Source: Stieleria sp. JC731
Lineage (GTDB): Bacteria; Planctomycetota; Planctomycetia; Pirellulales; Pirellulaceae
Length of the DNA stretch: 64,000 bases
Assembly: GCF_020966635.1 (NCBI RefSeq)
Contig: NZ_JAJKFQ010000011.1
Coordinates: 744,001 to 808,000, forward strand
Reading direction: 5' to 3'
Shown here: positions 1 to 9,264 of the stretch, in pieces
How the letters are laid out: each line of letters begins with the position of its first letter
How positions within the stretch are numbered: position 1 is the stretch's first letter
Made by a program: the position numbers and the translations under genes
The notes under the pieces: model-generated
Database searches by the model: none
The model's input: only the letters and a program-made list of their open reading frames with translations
Told to the model about the DNA's origin: nothing

Positions 1-206
1 GCCGCCAGCTTCGCCGGGTTGGGATAGGGCTTCGGTGGCTCATCCGCTTTTTTCGACCAAGGTGCTCTTGTCAACCAATCTGGTGTATTAAAGAACGACT
101 TGAGTTTGGCTTCTTCGCGAGTTGCCGGTGCGGTGCACCCGGTCATCATCAGTGGCCCTGCTGCCAAGGCGACGATAATCGCGGTTCTCAATGAGCGTCG
201 TTTCAT
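1..206 (-). CDS. Putative lipoprotein, 3' end cut by window edge
   Basis: The reading frame starts at the ATG at 204-206 and runs leftwards out of the window, so only about 68 residues are visible. The N-terminus has two Arg/Lys-rich residues, a hydrophobic stretch and a lipobox-like LMMTGC around residues 19-24. This predicts export and lipidation. The following segment is rich in Lys, Pro and Trp (for example WLTRAPWSKK), and I recognise no family. It lies downstream of the secretin gene on the same strand with about 220 bp between them, including a hairpin. Co-transcription is therefore possible but not shown. Function is unknown. Confidence 0.6.
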   Translation of the reverse strand, partial: MKRRSLRTAIIVALAAGPLMMTGCTAPATREEAKLKSFFNTPDWLTRAPWSKKADEPPKPYPNPAKLA

Positions 207-366
207 GGGTCAAACCGTTCTAATGATGGTTCGTATGTCAGGTGAATCAGTAGTGCGAGCGAGCCGGTAGTCCAGCGATCCCGATGAGACGTTCTGCATC
301 CCAAGGGAATGGTATGTCGGCCAATGACGTCCCCACGAAGCGGACGTTTTCAAGTGTTGCGTTGCA

Positions 367-394
367 GGGCAGTCAAGACGATTCCTGACTGCCC
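367..394 (-). terminator. Hairpin downstream of the secretin gene
   Basis: A 9-bp perfect stem (GGGCAGTCA / TGACTGCCC) with a 10-nt loop lies 34 bp beyond the secretin stop codon. There is no clear U-run on the minus-strand side, so it may be a weak terminator or an RNA-stability element. Confidence 0.35.
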
Positions 395-427
395 TCGCTT
401 TCCTAGTCTTGTTCCAGACCAGCCAGG

Positions 428-3400
428 CTATCGCTGAGTCTTCGTCCAGCTTGCAGGCAGGGTCTGGTCGCCACCGATCATCCCTGAGGCCGAGTTGAAC
501 GATGATTGGTTGATGCCCGACTCTGGCAAAACGCTGTCGTCAGCCGGCGACGCGATGTCGCTTTCATCGATAATGATCGATGGTGGAGCAATCGTCGGTG
601 CGATCCCTGGGGCCGGCGTGATTACCGGTCCGGTTCCGACGCGGCCTTGAACCGATGTCATCGGGGCGGACAGTTCGGCTTCCAAGTCACGGCTACGTCC
701 CGGGATGATACCTTCAGGCAAGTCGCCGATGACCATCTCGCCGTCAACGGTCGGTTGGACGTCGGGGTAGATCGTCGGTCCGATCGCTGGCCCCCACAAT
801 CCGTAGCCACCGCTGAGGCCGACATCACCGTGGGCTTCGACAACGTCTGCCAAGCACCAGCTCATTCGGCTTGACTCGGTCTGTTTGACGTATTCGAGGT
901 CCTGGTCGCCGGTGATCAGCATCGGTGTCATCACGATCAACAGTTCGCTACGGGTCTCCGATTCAAAGTCATACTTGAACAGGTTGCCGAGGACGGGAAT
1001 GTTGGACAGGTAAGGCAATCGGCGGCTTTGGTTGGCACGCGATTTTTGGATCAAACCACCCACGATGACCGTTTGTCCGCTGTAGACCGACAAGGTGACT
1101 TGGGCTGTCGTGTTGATGATGTCTTCGATCAGAACCGTCTCGCCTTCGACACCTGTTGGGACCAGCGTACCGGTCCCTTGATCACGGTCCGAACGGGTGA
1201 TATCTAGGTTCAAGGAGATCGTTCCGTCACGACCGATTCGTGGCAAGACTTCCATGATCAAACCGACTTGGATGTCTTCGATCTGTGGTGAGATCACACC
1301 GTTGCCAGACACCGTGTTGCCACGGAATCGAGCGATTTCGCGACCGACTTCGATACGGGCGTTCGTGTTGTCAGCGGTCATCAACTTTGGAGTACTGATG
1401 ATTTGAGCACGACCTGCGTCTTGCAGCGTGCGGAACAACAGGCTGACCGATTCGCTGGCCGCGTTGAGCACGAAGCCACCGTATCCGATCGACGGATTGG
1501 ATTGTCCAAGACCAAAGGTCGAGACCGCACCGCCAACGACATCTTCGCGATTCAAGTCATTGACGTTGGCGACGCCAGCGTTGTTGAAGTTGAACCCTGA
1601 TGCACCTGTCGCTCGCGTTCCGAATACGTCCGCAACCGCTTGGTCGCGACTGAAGGCAAGCGAGTCTTGCAGTCCCAACTCGGTGCCGATTTCGAACTGG
1701 TCGGTTAGCGAAACCTCAGCAAGTACAACTTTGATCAAGACCATCGGGCGACGGCGATCGAGTCGGTCGATCAGCGAACGGACCTCTTCGTAAAGTCGTG
1801 GCGAAACGCTTAGCAGAAGACTGTTCGAGTAGGCTTCGGCAACCGCGATGATGTCACGATCAAGCAGGTCGTAAGCACTGAGGCCTGACTGGAATTGCTG
1901 GATCTGTGATTGCGACTGCAATCGTGAGTTCACGTAGCTGGTGATGGCCGCGGCAACGTCTTCGGCGTTGTTGTTCTTCAGCCAAATGACCTCGGTGATT
2001 CGTTCGGCAAAGCCTTCGCTATCCAAACGGATCAGGATACTTTCGACAACTTCAAGGTCAGACGCCGAACCGCTGGCAACGATGCTATTGGTGCGAATGT
2101 CGGTCGTGAAACGAAGTGGTACCAGCGAACTGTCGCTTGACGCGGTCGACGATGGCAATCCTGCAAGGTTTGCACCACCGACGCCGGTGCCCGAGGTTGC
2201 CGCTTCGGAACCGAACAGTTGCTCCAACGCGGTTGACAGTTGCGTCGCGTCACCGTTTTCGATGGTGAATACCTTGACCAGCGAATCGATTCCGGGGGCA
2301 CGATCCAACTGGCGGATCAGTTCAGCGATCAGGGGCATGCTGGACGAAGAGGCCCGAACGACGATCGAGTTGCCCGTTGTTTCTGCGGTGATCGATGCAC
2401 CCGAAAGGATGCCGGATTCGACCGTGCGACGTTCATCGCTATCGACAGCGACGATAGACAGTGATGCCGAAGGTGCGGTCGCATCTTCACTGGATGAAAC
2501 GTCGCCGCCGGTGAAGGCGTCTTGCAACGTTGTTGCCAAGTCTTCGGCGATCGCGTTCTGCAGTTGGAAGACACGTAGCTCCATTTTCGCCGTTGTCTTC
2601 TCGACATCCAGTTCGTTGATCAGCCGAGTGACTTCGGTCATGTCACGTGGCGAGGCACTGACGATCAGCGAGTTGGTGCGGTAGTCGGCTGAGATGCGAA
2701 CTCTGGTGCCCAGCCCGGGACGGACGTCTTCTTCGGATCCTGGTCGATCGACAAAGAAACCGCGGATCGTTTCTTCTGCATCGGTCGCCGAAGCATTCTG
2801 AAGACGGAAGACTCGCAGACGGCTACGCGGATCTACCGGTTGGTCGATCTTGGCGATCAGTTCTTCCAGCGAGCTAATCGCTTCGGTACGGCCGATCAAC
2901 AACAAGGCATTGGGGTTGTCCAACGACGTGATGCTGACGTCGCCTTGTCGGCTGGACAAGACGTCTTCGTAAAGCTGCGTCAGTAGCTCGGAAACCGCGT
3001 TCGCGTCTGCATGTTCGAGCGTGACGACTTTCGAATCGGGTTGAGTCAACTCCGCTTTGGATTCGATCTCTTTGATCAAGTCCATCACCCGTTGGACGTC
3101 ACGGGTGGTTCCTTTGACAATGATCTGTCCAAGTTCTGGGACGTATTCGATTTGTACGTCACCCAGCGGGCCGCTGCCTTCTTCACCGGCTTCGCCCGTT
3201 TCGACATCGCTTGGCGGGGGCGTGTCGGCAGATTGGTCCGCTTGCATGACCGCGTTTTGGAATACGCTGCCTGGGGCTTCCGGCAACGGTTCATTGCGCA
3301 ACGCACGCAGCAAACGCATTGTCCGTTGCACCGGTGCCATGTCGGCGTTTTCCAGGCGATGAACTTCGGTGATGTCGTCGTATCGGTTCGGGACACGATC

Positions 3401-4123
3401 GAGTGCGCGAATCATCTTTTCCCAACCGGGGATTGCCGGGTCGGGAGCATGGACGGTGACGAAGTTTTGTCGTCGGTCGACTTGAACCATCGTGCCACGC
3501 ATCGGGGCCACATTCATTTGAAATGTGACTTCGTTCCCGTTGTTGCGAGTCGTCATTGGGATTTCGGTACCGGCGGCTTGCTTCAAGTCCCGTTCGAATT
3601 CCCGCCAAGAGATGTTTTCCAAACGCATCGATAACGGAGCATTGATCGATGCCGACGCTTGTTGGATGGCACCAGCGACCATGTGTTTTACATGTCCGGC
3701 GATGGTGGCCTGCGTCGTTGGCGGGGCCATGACGACCAGTTGGCCGTTTCGTGCGTCCGGTGCGATTGTTACGCCAGGCAAATCCTGGAATCGCATATTT
3801 AATGCGTTCGCGATCGATTGGACGTGCTGCGGAGGCACCGCCAGCTTTCGCAACTGTGGCGCTTGGTTGGTCATCGCAGTCGACTGTGCGGCAGTCTGCT
3901 GCGGGGTGACCGTTACAGTCGAAGCCGAAGCCGGACGCACCATCGCGCCAGCGGAGCTTGCACTGCCAACGCTTTCGCCGGTCATCGAAGGCAGCCGGAA
4001 CGGTGTCGTCTGAGACGCTCCGTTTGGAATGCCCGACTGAGGGCCATAGTTTTGGCCGACAGCCGTTGGGCCGCAGCAGGCCGCAGCGACGACAAGCGTG
4101 CTGACTTTGGCTGCAACGAACAT
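428..4123 (-). CDS. Secretin-family protein (type II/III secretion-like outer-membrane channel)
   Basis: This predicted protein of 1231 residues has repeated secretin N-type modules (about residues 190-720). A secretin channel domain follows from about residue 790, where segments such as MVLIKVVLAEVSLTD and a C-terminal SNIPVLGNLFKYD then ELLIVMTPMLI are typical of GspD/PulD-type proteins. It continues for roughly 130 residues beyond the channel. I chose the ATG at 4121-4123 because it is followed at once by a signal peptide (VAAKVSTLVVAAACCG). The in-frame start at 4210 would bury that signal behind 29 charged residues. Bacterial GspD is usually about 650-700 residues, so this one is nearly doubled by extra N modules. 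No other type II secretion genes are adjacent, so the exported substrate is unknown. Confidence 0.88.
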   Translation of the reverse strand: MFVAAKVSTLVVAAACCGPTAVGQNYGPQSGIPNGASQTTPFRLPSMTGESVGSASSAGAMVRPASASTVTVTPQQTAAQSTAMTNQAPQLRKLAVPPQHVQSIANALNMRFQDLPGVTIAPDARNGQLVVMAPPTTQATIAGHVKHMVAGAIQQASASINAPLSMRLENISWREFERDLKQAAGTEIPMTTRNNGNEVTFQMNVAPMRGTMVQVDRRQNFVTVHAPDPAIPGWEKMIRALDRVPNRYDDITEVHRLENADMAPVQRTMRLLRALRNEPLPEAPGSVFQNAVMQADQSADTPPPSDVETGEAGEEGSGPLGDVQIEYVPELGQIIVKGTTRDVQRVMDLIKEIESKAELTQPDSKVVTLEHADANAVSELLTQLYEDVLSSRQGDVSITSLDNPNALLLIGRTEAISSLEELIAKIDQPVDPRSRLRVFRLQNASATDAEETIRGFFVDRPGSEEDVRPGLGTRVRISADYRTNSLIVSASPRDMTEVTRLINELDVEKTTAKMELRVFQLQNAIAEDLATTLQDAFTGGDVSSSEDATAPSASLSIVAVDSDERRTVESGILSGASITAETTGNSIVVRASSSSMPLIAELIRQLDRAPGIDSLVKVFTIENGDATQLSTALEQLFGSEAATSGTGVGGANLAGLPSSTASSDSSLVPLRFTTDIRTNSIVASGSASDLEVVESILIRLDSEGFAERITEVIWLKNNNAEDVAAAITSYVNSRLQSQSQIQQFQSGLSAYDLLDRDIIAVAEAYSNSLLLSVSPRLYEEVRSLIDRLDRRRPMVLIKVVLAEVSLTDQFEIGTELGLQDSLAFSRDQAVADVFGTRATGASGFNFNNAGVANVNDLNREDVVGGAVSTFGLGQSNPSIGYGGFVLNAASESVSLLFRTLQDAGRAQIISTPKLMTADNTNARIEVGREIARFRGNTVSGNGVISPQIEDIQVGLIMEVLPRIGRDGTISLNLDITRSDRDQGTGTLVPTGVEGETVLIEDIINTTAQVTLSVYSGQTVIVGGLIQKSRANQSRRLPYLSNIPVLGNLFKYDFESETRSELLIVMTPMLITGDQDLEYVKQTESSRMSWCLADVVEAHGDVGLSGGYGLWGPAIGPTIYPDVQPTVDGEMVIGDLPEGIIPGRSRDLEAELSAPMTSVQGRVGTGPVITPAPGIAPTIAPPSIIIDESDIASPADDSVLPESGINQSSFNSASGMIGGDQTLPASWTKTQR

Positions 4124-4568
4124 CCTTGTACGGCCGGTCACCGGAGAGATTAACTGCAACAGTTTGCTGCGGCAGCTATCGGAGATCGCGTTGGGGTGCA
4201 CGGGTAACACCTATTGGTTCATTCGGTATCAAATCGACGATCGACGGAGCTCCAAGAGCGCTTCCTCCGCCTAACAGCACAGATCGTCGCTGCCGTTGCA
4301 TTCCCTACAGTCAAACTTACCTCGATAGTGGTCGACAATCGTCCGAACACGCACCATTCTCACAATGCATACCGGCAACAAAGTCCAGGGAAGATGGGTG
4401 GTTTGTGCCGGTCAATCGCCGTGACGGTGGCGTTATATCTTTCCTATTTATGCAGCGTTAATGCTTGGACTCCGATATTGGAGAATGGTGCAAGTCGCAT
4501 TTGATCGAAATGAAGGGCGGCCGACATTTTCAGGGTGATAGGGAAGGTGAAGTTTCGAGTGAATCATT
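4124..4568. other. Intergenic region upstream of the secretin gene
   Basis: About 445 bp separate the secretin start from the first unit of the palindromic array. The short frames here overlap one another and show no recognisable protein features. The secretin promoter must lie here or inside the array, but I cannot identify it. Confidence 0.4.
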
Positions 4569-5428
4569 TAACCGTGGCTAGCGCCAAAACGGCTCAGTAA
4601 TGTTGTGTTCGATGAGCCGAAACGCGTTAGCGTCGGTTAGGCGTGTTGGGTTGAGGTAGATCACTTAACCGTGGCTAGCGCCAAAACGGCTCAGTTTGGT
4701 TGTGTTGGATGAGCCGAAACGCGTTAGCGTCGGTTAGGTGTGCGTTGGGTTCAGGCAGATCACTCAACCGTGGCTAGCGCCAAAACGGCTCAGTATCGTT
4801 GTGATTGATGAGCCGAGACGCGTTAGCGTCGGTTGGCTGTGCGTTGGATTCAGGCAGATCATTCAACCGTGGCTAGCGCCAAAACGGCTCAGTTTGGTTG
4901 TGTTCGATGAGCCGAAACGCGTTAGCGTCGGTTACGTGCGTTGGGATTAGACAGATCATTCAACCGTGGCTAGCGCCAAAACGGCTCAGTTTGGTTGTGT
5001 TTGATGAGCCGAAACGCGCTAGCGTCGGTTAGGTGTGCGTTGGGTTGAGGCAGATTATTCAACCGCGGCTAGCGCCAAAACGGCTCAGTTTGGTCGGGAT
5101 CGATGAGCCGAAACGCGTTAGCGTCGGTTAGGTGTGCGTTGGGTTCAGGCAGATCATTCAACCGTGGCTAGCGCCAAAACGGCTCAGTTTGGTTGGTTCC
5201 GATGAGCCGAAACGCGTTAGCGTCGGTTACGTGCGTTGGGTTCAGGTAGATCACTTAACCGTGGCTAGCGCCAAAACGGCTCAGTATGGTTGGGATCGAT
5301 GAGCCGAAACGCGTTAGCGTCGGTTACGTGCGTTGGGTTCAGGTAGATCACTCAACCGTGGCTAGCTCCAAAACGGCTCAGTTTGATTGTGATCGATGAG
5401 CCGAAACGCGTTAGCGTCGGTTACGTGC
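4569..5428. repeat. Tandem array 1: nine palindromic units, period 97-99 bp
   Basis: Nine units have an ACCG left arm starting at 4571, 4668, 4767, 4866, 4963, 5062, 5161, 5258 and 5355. Each has a left arm of AACCG, GGCTAGCGCC and CGGCTCA, a loop of about 18-20 nt that varies between units, and a right arm of TGAGCCG, CGCGTTAGCG and TCGGTTA. The two arms are imperfect inverted complements. The linker (GTGCGTTGGGTTCAGG-like, then an AGATCA motif) is also conserved. The array occupies the space between the divergent secretin and guanine deaminase genes. The period is not a multiple of three and the plus-strand frame through it is broken, so it is not coding. Confidence 0.95.
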
Positions 5429-5504
5429 CAAGGTTCGTTTCAAACAACTGCCGCTCGTATCGTGAAACAATTCGTTTGTGAAACAACGTAAGGATCTAAA
5501 TTCA

Positions 5505-6761
5505 ATGACAACGTTTGGTGGACAGATTCTTTTGAACGACGCCAAAGGTGTTAGTGAAATTCGATCCGGAGTGATCACCGTCGACGATGGCCACATCAAA
5601 GAGATCGAATTTGGAGACGTCCCCAAGTCGGTGGACCACGGCGATGATCAAACCTTGCTGACGCCAGGGTTCATCGATACTCATCTGCACCTACCGCAAT
5701 TCGATTCGATCGGCGCCTTTGGAATGCCTCTGCTCGATTGGCTTTCCGAAGTCATCTTTCCGGCTGAGGCCAAATGGAACGATCTTGACTACGCAAAGTC
5801 GATGATTGCGCGTGTGATCGAACAATGCCGGTCTGTGGGAACGACGGGGGTATGCGCGTACGCGACGTCCTCGTTTGAAGCCACGATCGCGGCACTGGAA
5901 ATGTTCAGCGATGCGGGCATTCGTGGCGTCATTGGTCAAGCCATGATGGACCAGTTCTCACCCGACTCCTTAACGGTGCCATCGGACCAGTTGATTGAAG
6001 AAGTTGAACTGACTCTGCGACGTTTTCCTTCGACCGGATCGATGGCTGCTGCCGTCACACCGCGATGGGCACTCTCCTGCACCGAAAAGACCTTACGGGC
6101 GGCAGCCGGGCTTGCGAAGCAGTACGGGGCAACAATACAGACTCACCTTTCCGAAACGACGCGTGAATGCGAGCTCGTATCAAAGCATTACGACGGGCTC
6201 AGCTATGTCGATGTTTATGACACGATGGGGCTAGTGACCGAGCGAAGTGTTTTCGGTCATGGCATCTACCTCGACAAAGCTTCCGTCACGACGCTTTCGA
6301 AAGCGAATTCGGTGATCGCCCATTGTCCTACAGCCAATTCATTTTTAGGAAGCGGCACGATGGATCGCCAATCTCATTTGGCGAGTGGCTTGAGAATCTC
6401 TTTGGGAAGCGATGTGGGGGCGGGGTACGAAAGGTCAATGGTGCGAGTCGGCCGATCCATGATTGAGGCGGCTTTGTCGGTCCAATTTCAATCGTCTTCG
6501 TTTCAACAATCCGGCGTCGCTGACTTTTCGAGCGTCCCGAGCGCGCCGGAAGCTTGGTACCAAATCACCGCCGGAAATGCGGAAGCTGTTCGAATGCGAG
6601 ATGCCGGGCGATTGGCGATTGGGCTACCCGCGGACTTGTTGGTCATTCAACCGAGCGTTCCTTGGCTGACCACCAGCTGTCCACTGTCCACCGTGATGTT
6701 TTCCTGGGATGATCGGTGGCTAAAGCAAACGCTATTGGGTGGGCAAGTCGTCTGGCAATGA
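5505..6761 (+). CDS. guaD: Guanine deaminase
   Basis: This amidohydrolase of 418 residues would convert guanine to xanthine and ammonia in purine salvage or catabolism. The metal-binding sequence PGFIDTHLHLPQ (His60 and His62) is followed by further expected ligands in TIQTHLSET, VFGHGIYL and LGSDVGAG. Length and motif order fit the guanine deaminase branch of the family. I prefer the ATG at 5505 to an upstream GTG at 5478 because conserved sequence starts just after it and an AGGA lies upstream, although the spacing is long (about 10-12 nt). Its promoter must lie within or just after array 1, since the last unit ends at 5428. Other amidohydrolases such as chlorohydrolases are possible but less likely. 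Confidence 0.88.
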   Translation: MTTFGGQILLNDAKGVSEIRSGVITVDDGHIKEIEFGDVPKSVDHGDDQTLLTPGFIDTHLHLPQFDSIGAFGMPLLDWLSEVIFPAEAKWNDLDYAKSMIARVIEQCRSVGTTGVCAYATSSFEATIAALEMFSDAGIRGVIGQAMMDQFSPDSLTVPSDQLIEEVELTLRRFPSTGSMAAAVTPRWALSCTEKTLRAAAGLAKQYGATIQTHLSETTRECELVSKHYDGLSYVDVYDTMGLVTERSVFGHGIYLDKASVTTLSKANSVIAHCPTANSFLGSGTMDRQSHLASGLRISLGSDVGAGYERSMVRVGRSMIEAALSVQFQSSSFQQSGVADFSSVPSAPEAWYQITAGNAEAVRMRDAGRLAIGLPADLLVIQPSVPWLTTSCPLSTVMFSWDDRWLKQTLLGGQVVWQ

Positions 6762-6850
6762 TTCCGGACATCAGATCAAGTCTCCTCCGGCCGTAAACTG
6801 TGTTGCGGCGATTGACCGATGGACTGCCCGAATAAAGTCGACTTGTCATT

Positions 6851-8029
6851 ATGATTCTTCACATCGATATGGATGCGTTCTACGCTTCCATTGAACAACG
6901 AGACGACCCAACGTTGCGTGGGAAACCCGTTGTTGTCGGTGGTGGAGGCGGACGTGGGGTGGTTGCGGCGGCAAGCTACGAAGCTCGGGAATATGGGATT
7001 CACAGTGCGATGCCTGGTCGACGTGCCGCACAGTTGTGTCCGCACGCGGTGTTCTTGCGAGGCAGGCATGCTCACTATGCCGACGTTGGGCGACAGGTAC
7101 GCGAGATCTTTTCGCGATACACTCCGTTGGTGCAACCGCTGTCTTTGGATGAAGCCTTTCTGGATGTCAGCGGAACGATGCGGTTGTTCGGTGACGCTGA
7201 AGTGATCGGGCGGAGAATCAAAAATGAAATCGCCGAGGAACTAGGGTTAACGGCTAGCGTAGGCGTCGCGCCGCGAAAGTTTATCGCCAAGATTGCCAGC
7301 GACATCGAAAAGCCCAACGGTTTTGTCGTGGTGCATGAGGACGAGATTCAAAGTTTTTTGGATCCCCTTCCTGTCGAACGTGTTTGGGGCGTCGGAAAGG
7401 TCGGTGCCAAACGTCTACATCGAATCGGCCTGAGACGAATTGAGGACATCCGCCGCTATGATGCCGACATCCTAAAAACGAAGCTTGGTTCTTGGGGGAT
7501 GCATCTCTGGCGATTGGCCAATGGAATCGATGCTCGCGAAGTCGTCCCAGACCGGAATGCGAAACAGATCAGTCATGAGCGAACGTTTTCGGAGGATCAA
7601 TCAGACTTTGACTTCTTGCATTCGGTTGTCTGTTTCCTCTGCGAGCAAACTGCGATGCGCCTTCGCCGGCACGATCGCAAGGCAGGATCAATCGGCCTGA
7701 AATACCGGCGAGAAGACTTTCGCACGTTTTCCAAATCCAAGGTCCTTGAAACGCCGATCGACGAAACGTCCGGGATCATCCGTGTGGCATCCGAACTTCT
7801 CGAAATGATGCGCAACACGGAACCGCGGCCGGTGCGACTAATCGGGGTCTCATTGTCATCGCTCGTTTCCAGTGATACTCCGACGCAGCTGTCACTTTTT
7901 GATGATCCCGGCCAAGCACAAGCGGAGCGAAAGGTTGATCGAGTAATTGACAAGCTCGCAGACCAACTTGGAGATCGCGGTGTTTATCGGGCAGGTAGCC
8001 ACAATTGGCGTCATCGGCCAAAAACATAG
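6851..8029 (+). CDS. dinB: DNA polymerase IV (Y-family translesion polymerase)
   Basis: This 392-residue protein starts ILHIDMDAFYASIEQ. That contains the first catalytic Asp (Asp6) and a Tyr11 steric gate. SLDEAFLDVSG follows with the catalytic pair Asp100-Glu101. The helix-hairpin-helix region (VWGVGKVGAKRLHRIG, about residues 178-193) and little-finger domain are present and the length is normal. The family copies past damaged DNA with low fidelity. There is no C-terminal QLxLF clamp motif exactly at the end, but TQLSLFDDP near residue 345 is a good beta-clamp-binding candidate. It begins 90 bp after guaD on the same strand. I saw no LexA box. Confidence 0.95.
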   Translation: MILHIDMDAFYASIEQRDDPTLRGKPVVVGGGGGRGVVAAASYEAREYGIHSAMPGRRAAQLCPHAVFLRGRHAHYADVGRQVREIFSRYTPLVQPLSLDEAFLDVSGTMRLFGDAEVIGRRIKNEIAEELGLTASVGVAPRKFIAKIASDIEKPNGFVVVHEDEIQSFLDPLPVERVWGVGKVGAKRLHRIGLRRIEDIRRYDADILKTKLGSWGMHLWRLANGIDAREVVPDRNAKQISHERTFSEDQSDFDFLHSVVCFLCEQTAMRLRRHDRKAGSIGLKYRREDFRTFSKSKVLETPIDETSGIIRVASELLEMMRNTEPRPVRLIGVSLSSLVSSDTPTQLSLFDDPGQAQAERKVDRVIDKLADQLGDRGVYRAGSHNWRHRPKT

Positions 8030-8316
8030 CGGACGGGCTCTGTTTCCGTTTGCAGCCTCTGTATGCGCGCGTTAGCTGATCTGCGACCGCAACTCTGTTG
8101 TTTAATCCATTGCGGAAATGAAGTGGAGCGAAATAAACGCGAGGCAGAAATAGGAGGTAGCAACGAAGGGCGAACTGAAGTTGGGCTAGCTGGGGCTCAC
8201 GACGGTTGTTGCGGTACCCCGGAATGGGAAGGGCTTGATCGTTGCCGATACTGTTGGATCAAATAGTTAGAATCCTACTCTTCCCAGACGAACGACTCGC
8301 ACCCCCAATCTTCTCC

Positions 8317-9105
8317 ATGACCTCGATTCATACGCTGGCAACGGACCTGGACGGAACGTTGATCCCGCTGGACGATTCAGCCCAGTTCACAGACGCACTC
8401 TCGTCTCTAAAGCAATTCGTCAACGAACGTGAAATTCAGTTGCTATACGTGAGCGGGCGGTCTTGGAATCTGGTCAGTGATGCGATCGAGCAATCCGGTT
8501 TGCCATTTCCGGATGCGGCTATTTGTGATGTCGGGACCACGATCTACGTTAGAAATGAATCGAAGTACGAAGTTTCGGACGAATATGCGGACTGCCTGCG
8601 AAGCATCTTGTCAGGTTGGCGTGCACCGCAGGTCTTGGCGGCGATCGACGAACTAGACGACGCAGTTTGGCAACAACCGGCGGATTGCCAGACTGAATTC
8701 AAGATGAGTTTCTTTTTCGAGTTAAGCCAGCAAGCACAAGTTTGCGAGAAGGTCGACGATTGGATTGCCACGAACGCGGCACCTGTTTCGACGGTTGTCA
8801 GTCGGCAAATCGAGGGGCCTCTCGGATTAATCGATGTCTTGCCGAGCGGCGTTCACAAAGGTTTCGCACTTCGTTGGTGGTTTGAAAATCATGATGCCCC
8901 GCTGTCATCCGCAGTCTACTGTGGTGATTCGGGTAATGACTCGGCCGCGATGACTTGTGGGGTCAATGGTGTCGTCGTTGGAAACGCGGACGATCACCTG
9001 TGTTCGGCCATGAAGAAAGCTCCTGATGCGAACGTCTATTTTGCCAAAGGAAAATCGACGATAGGGGTTTTCGAAGGGTTGCGCCATTTCTGTGACAGAA
9101 ACTAA
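8317..9105 (+). CDS. HAD-superfamily phosphatase, sucrose-6-phosphate phosphatase-like
   Basis: The protein has 262 residues from the ATG at 8317, chosen because the HAD motif I (ATDLDGTLIP, Asp10 and Asp12) follows directly; an upstream start at 8242 would add an unconserved leader. Motif II is in LLYVSGRSW and motif IV is YCGDSGNDSAAM. With a C2-type cap and a VHKG lysine motif, this matches the sucrose-phosphatase/Cof-like class IIB subgroup, which hydrolyses sugar phosphates such as sucrose 6-phosphate. The next gene encodes a GH32-like protein, which would fit a sucrose or fructan context, but no sucrose-phosphate synthase is in the window. Substrate is therefore inferred. Confidence 0.75.
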   Translation: MTSIHTLATDLDGTLIPLDDSAQFTDALSSLKQFVNEREIQLLYVSGRSWNLVSDAIEQSGLPFPDAAICDVGTTIYVRNESKYEVSDEYADCLRSILSGWRAPQVLAAIDELDDAVWQQPADCQTEFKMSFFFELSQQAQVCEKVDDWIATNAAPVSTVVSRQIEGPLGLIDVLPSGVHKGFALRWWFENHDAPLSSAVYCGDSGNDSAAMTCGVNGVVVGNADDHLCSAMKKAPDANVYFAKGKSTIGVFEGLRHFCDRN

Positions 9106-9264
9106 GTCGCGGCCGTTCAACGAACAATTCGCGGTTTGTTAGATTAGCGATCAATCCGACCGCAAGTGAATCAGGTCGCTGGCTACAATCGGCTTTTTTT
9201 ACGAAAGACTAGCCGAGCGATCGGGGACTGCGAGAACCGAATAACACTGCACCGATAGCAAGGC

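Noticed and set aside
1941-2684. 247-codon plus-strand frame inside the secretin gene
   Set aside because: Low-complexity Ser-rich antisense shadow of the secretin.
4738-4950. Open frame of 70 codons in array 1 with two copies of a repeated peptide
   Set aside because: A by-product of one 99-bp period; the next 97-bp unit breaks the frame.
4569-5428. CRISPR array
   Set aside because: Units are about 98 bp, almost identical throughout, and contain long inverted arms; no short repeats with unique spacers and no cas genes.
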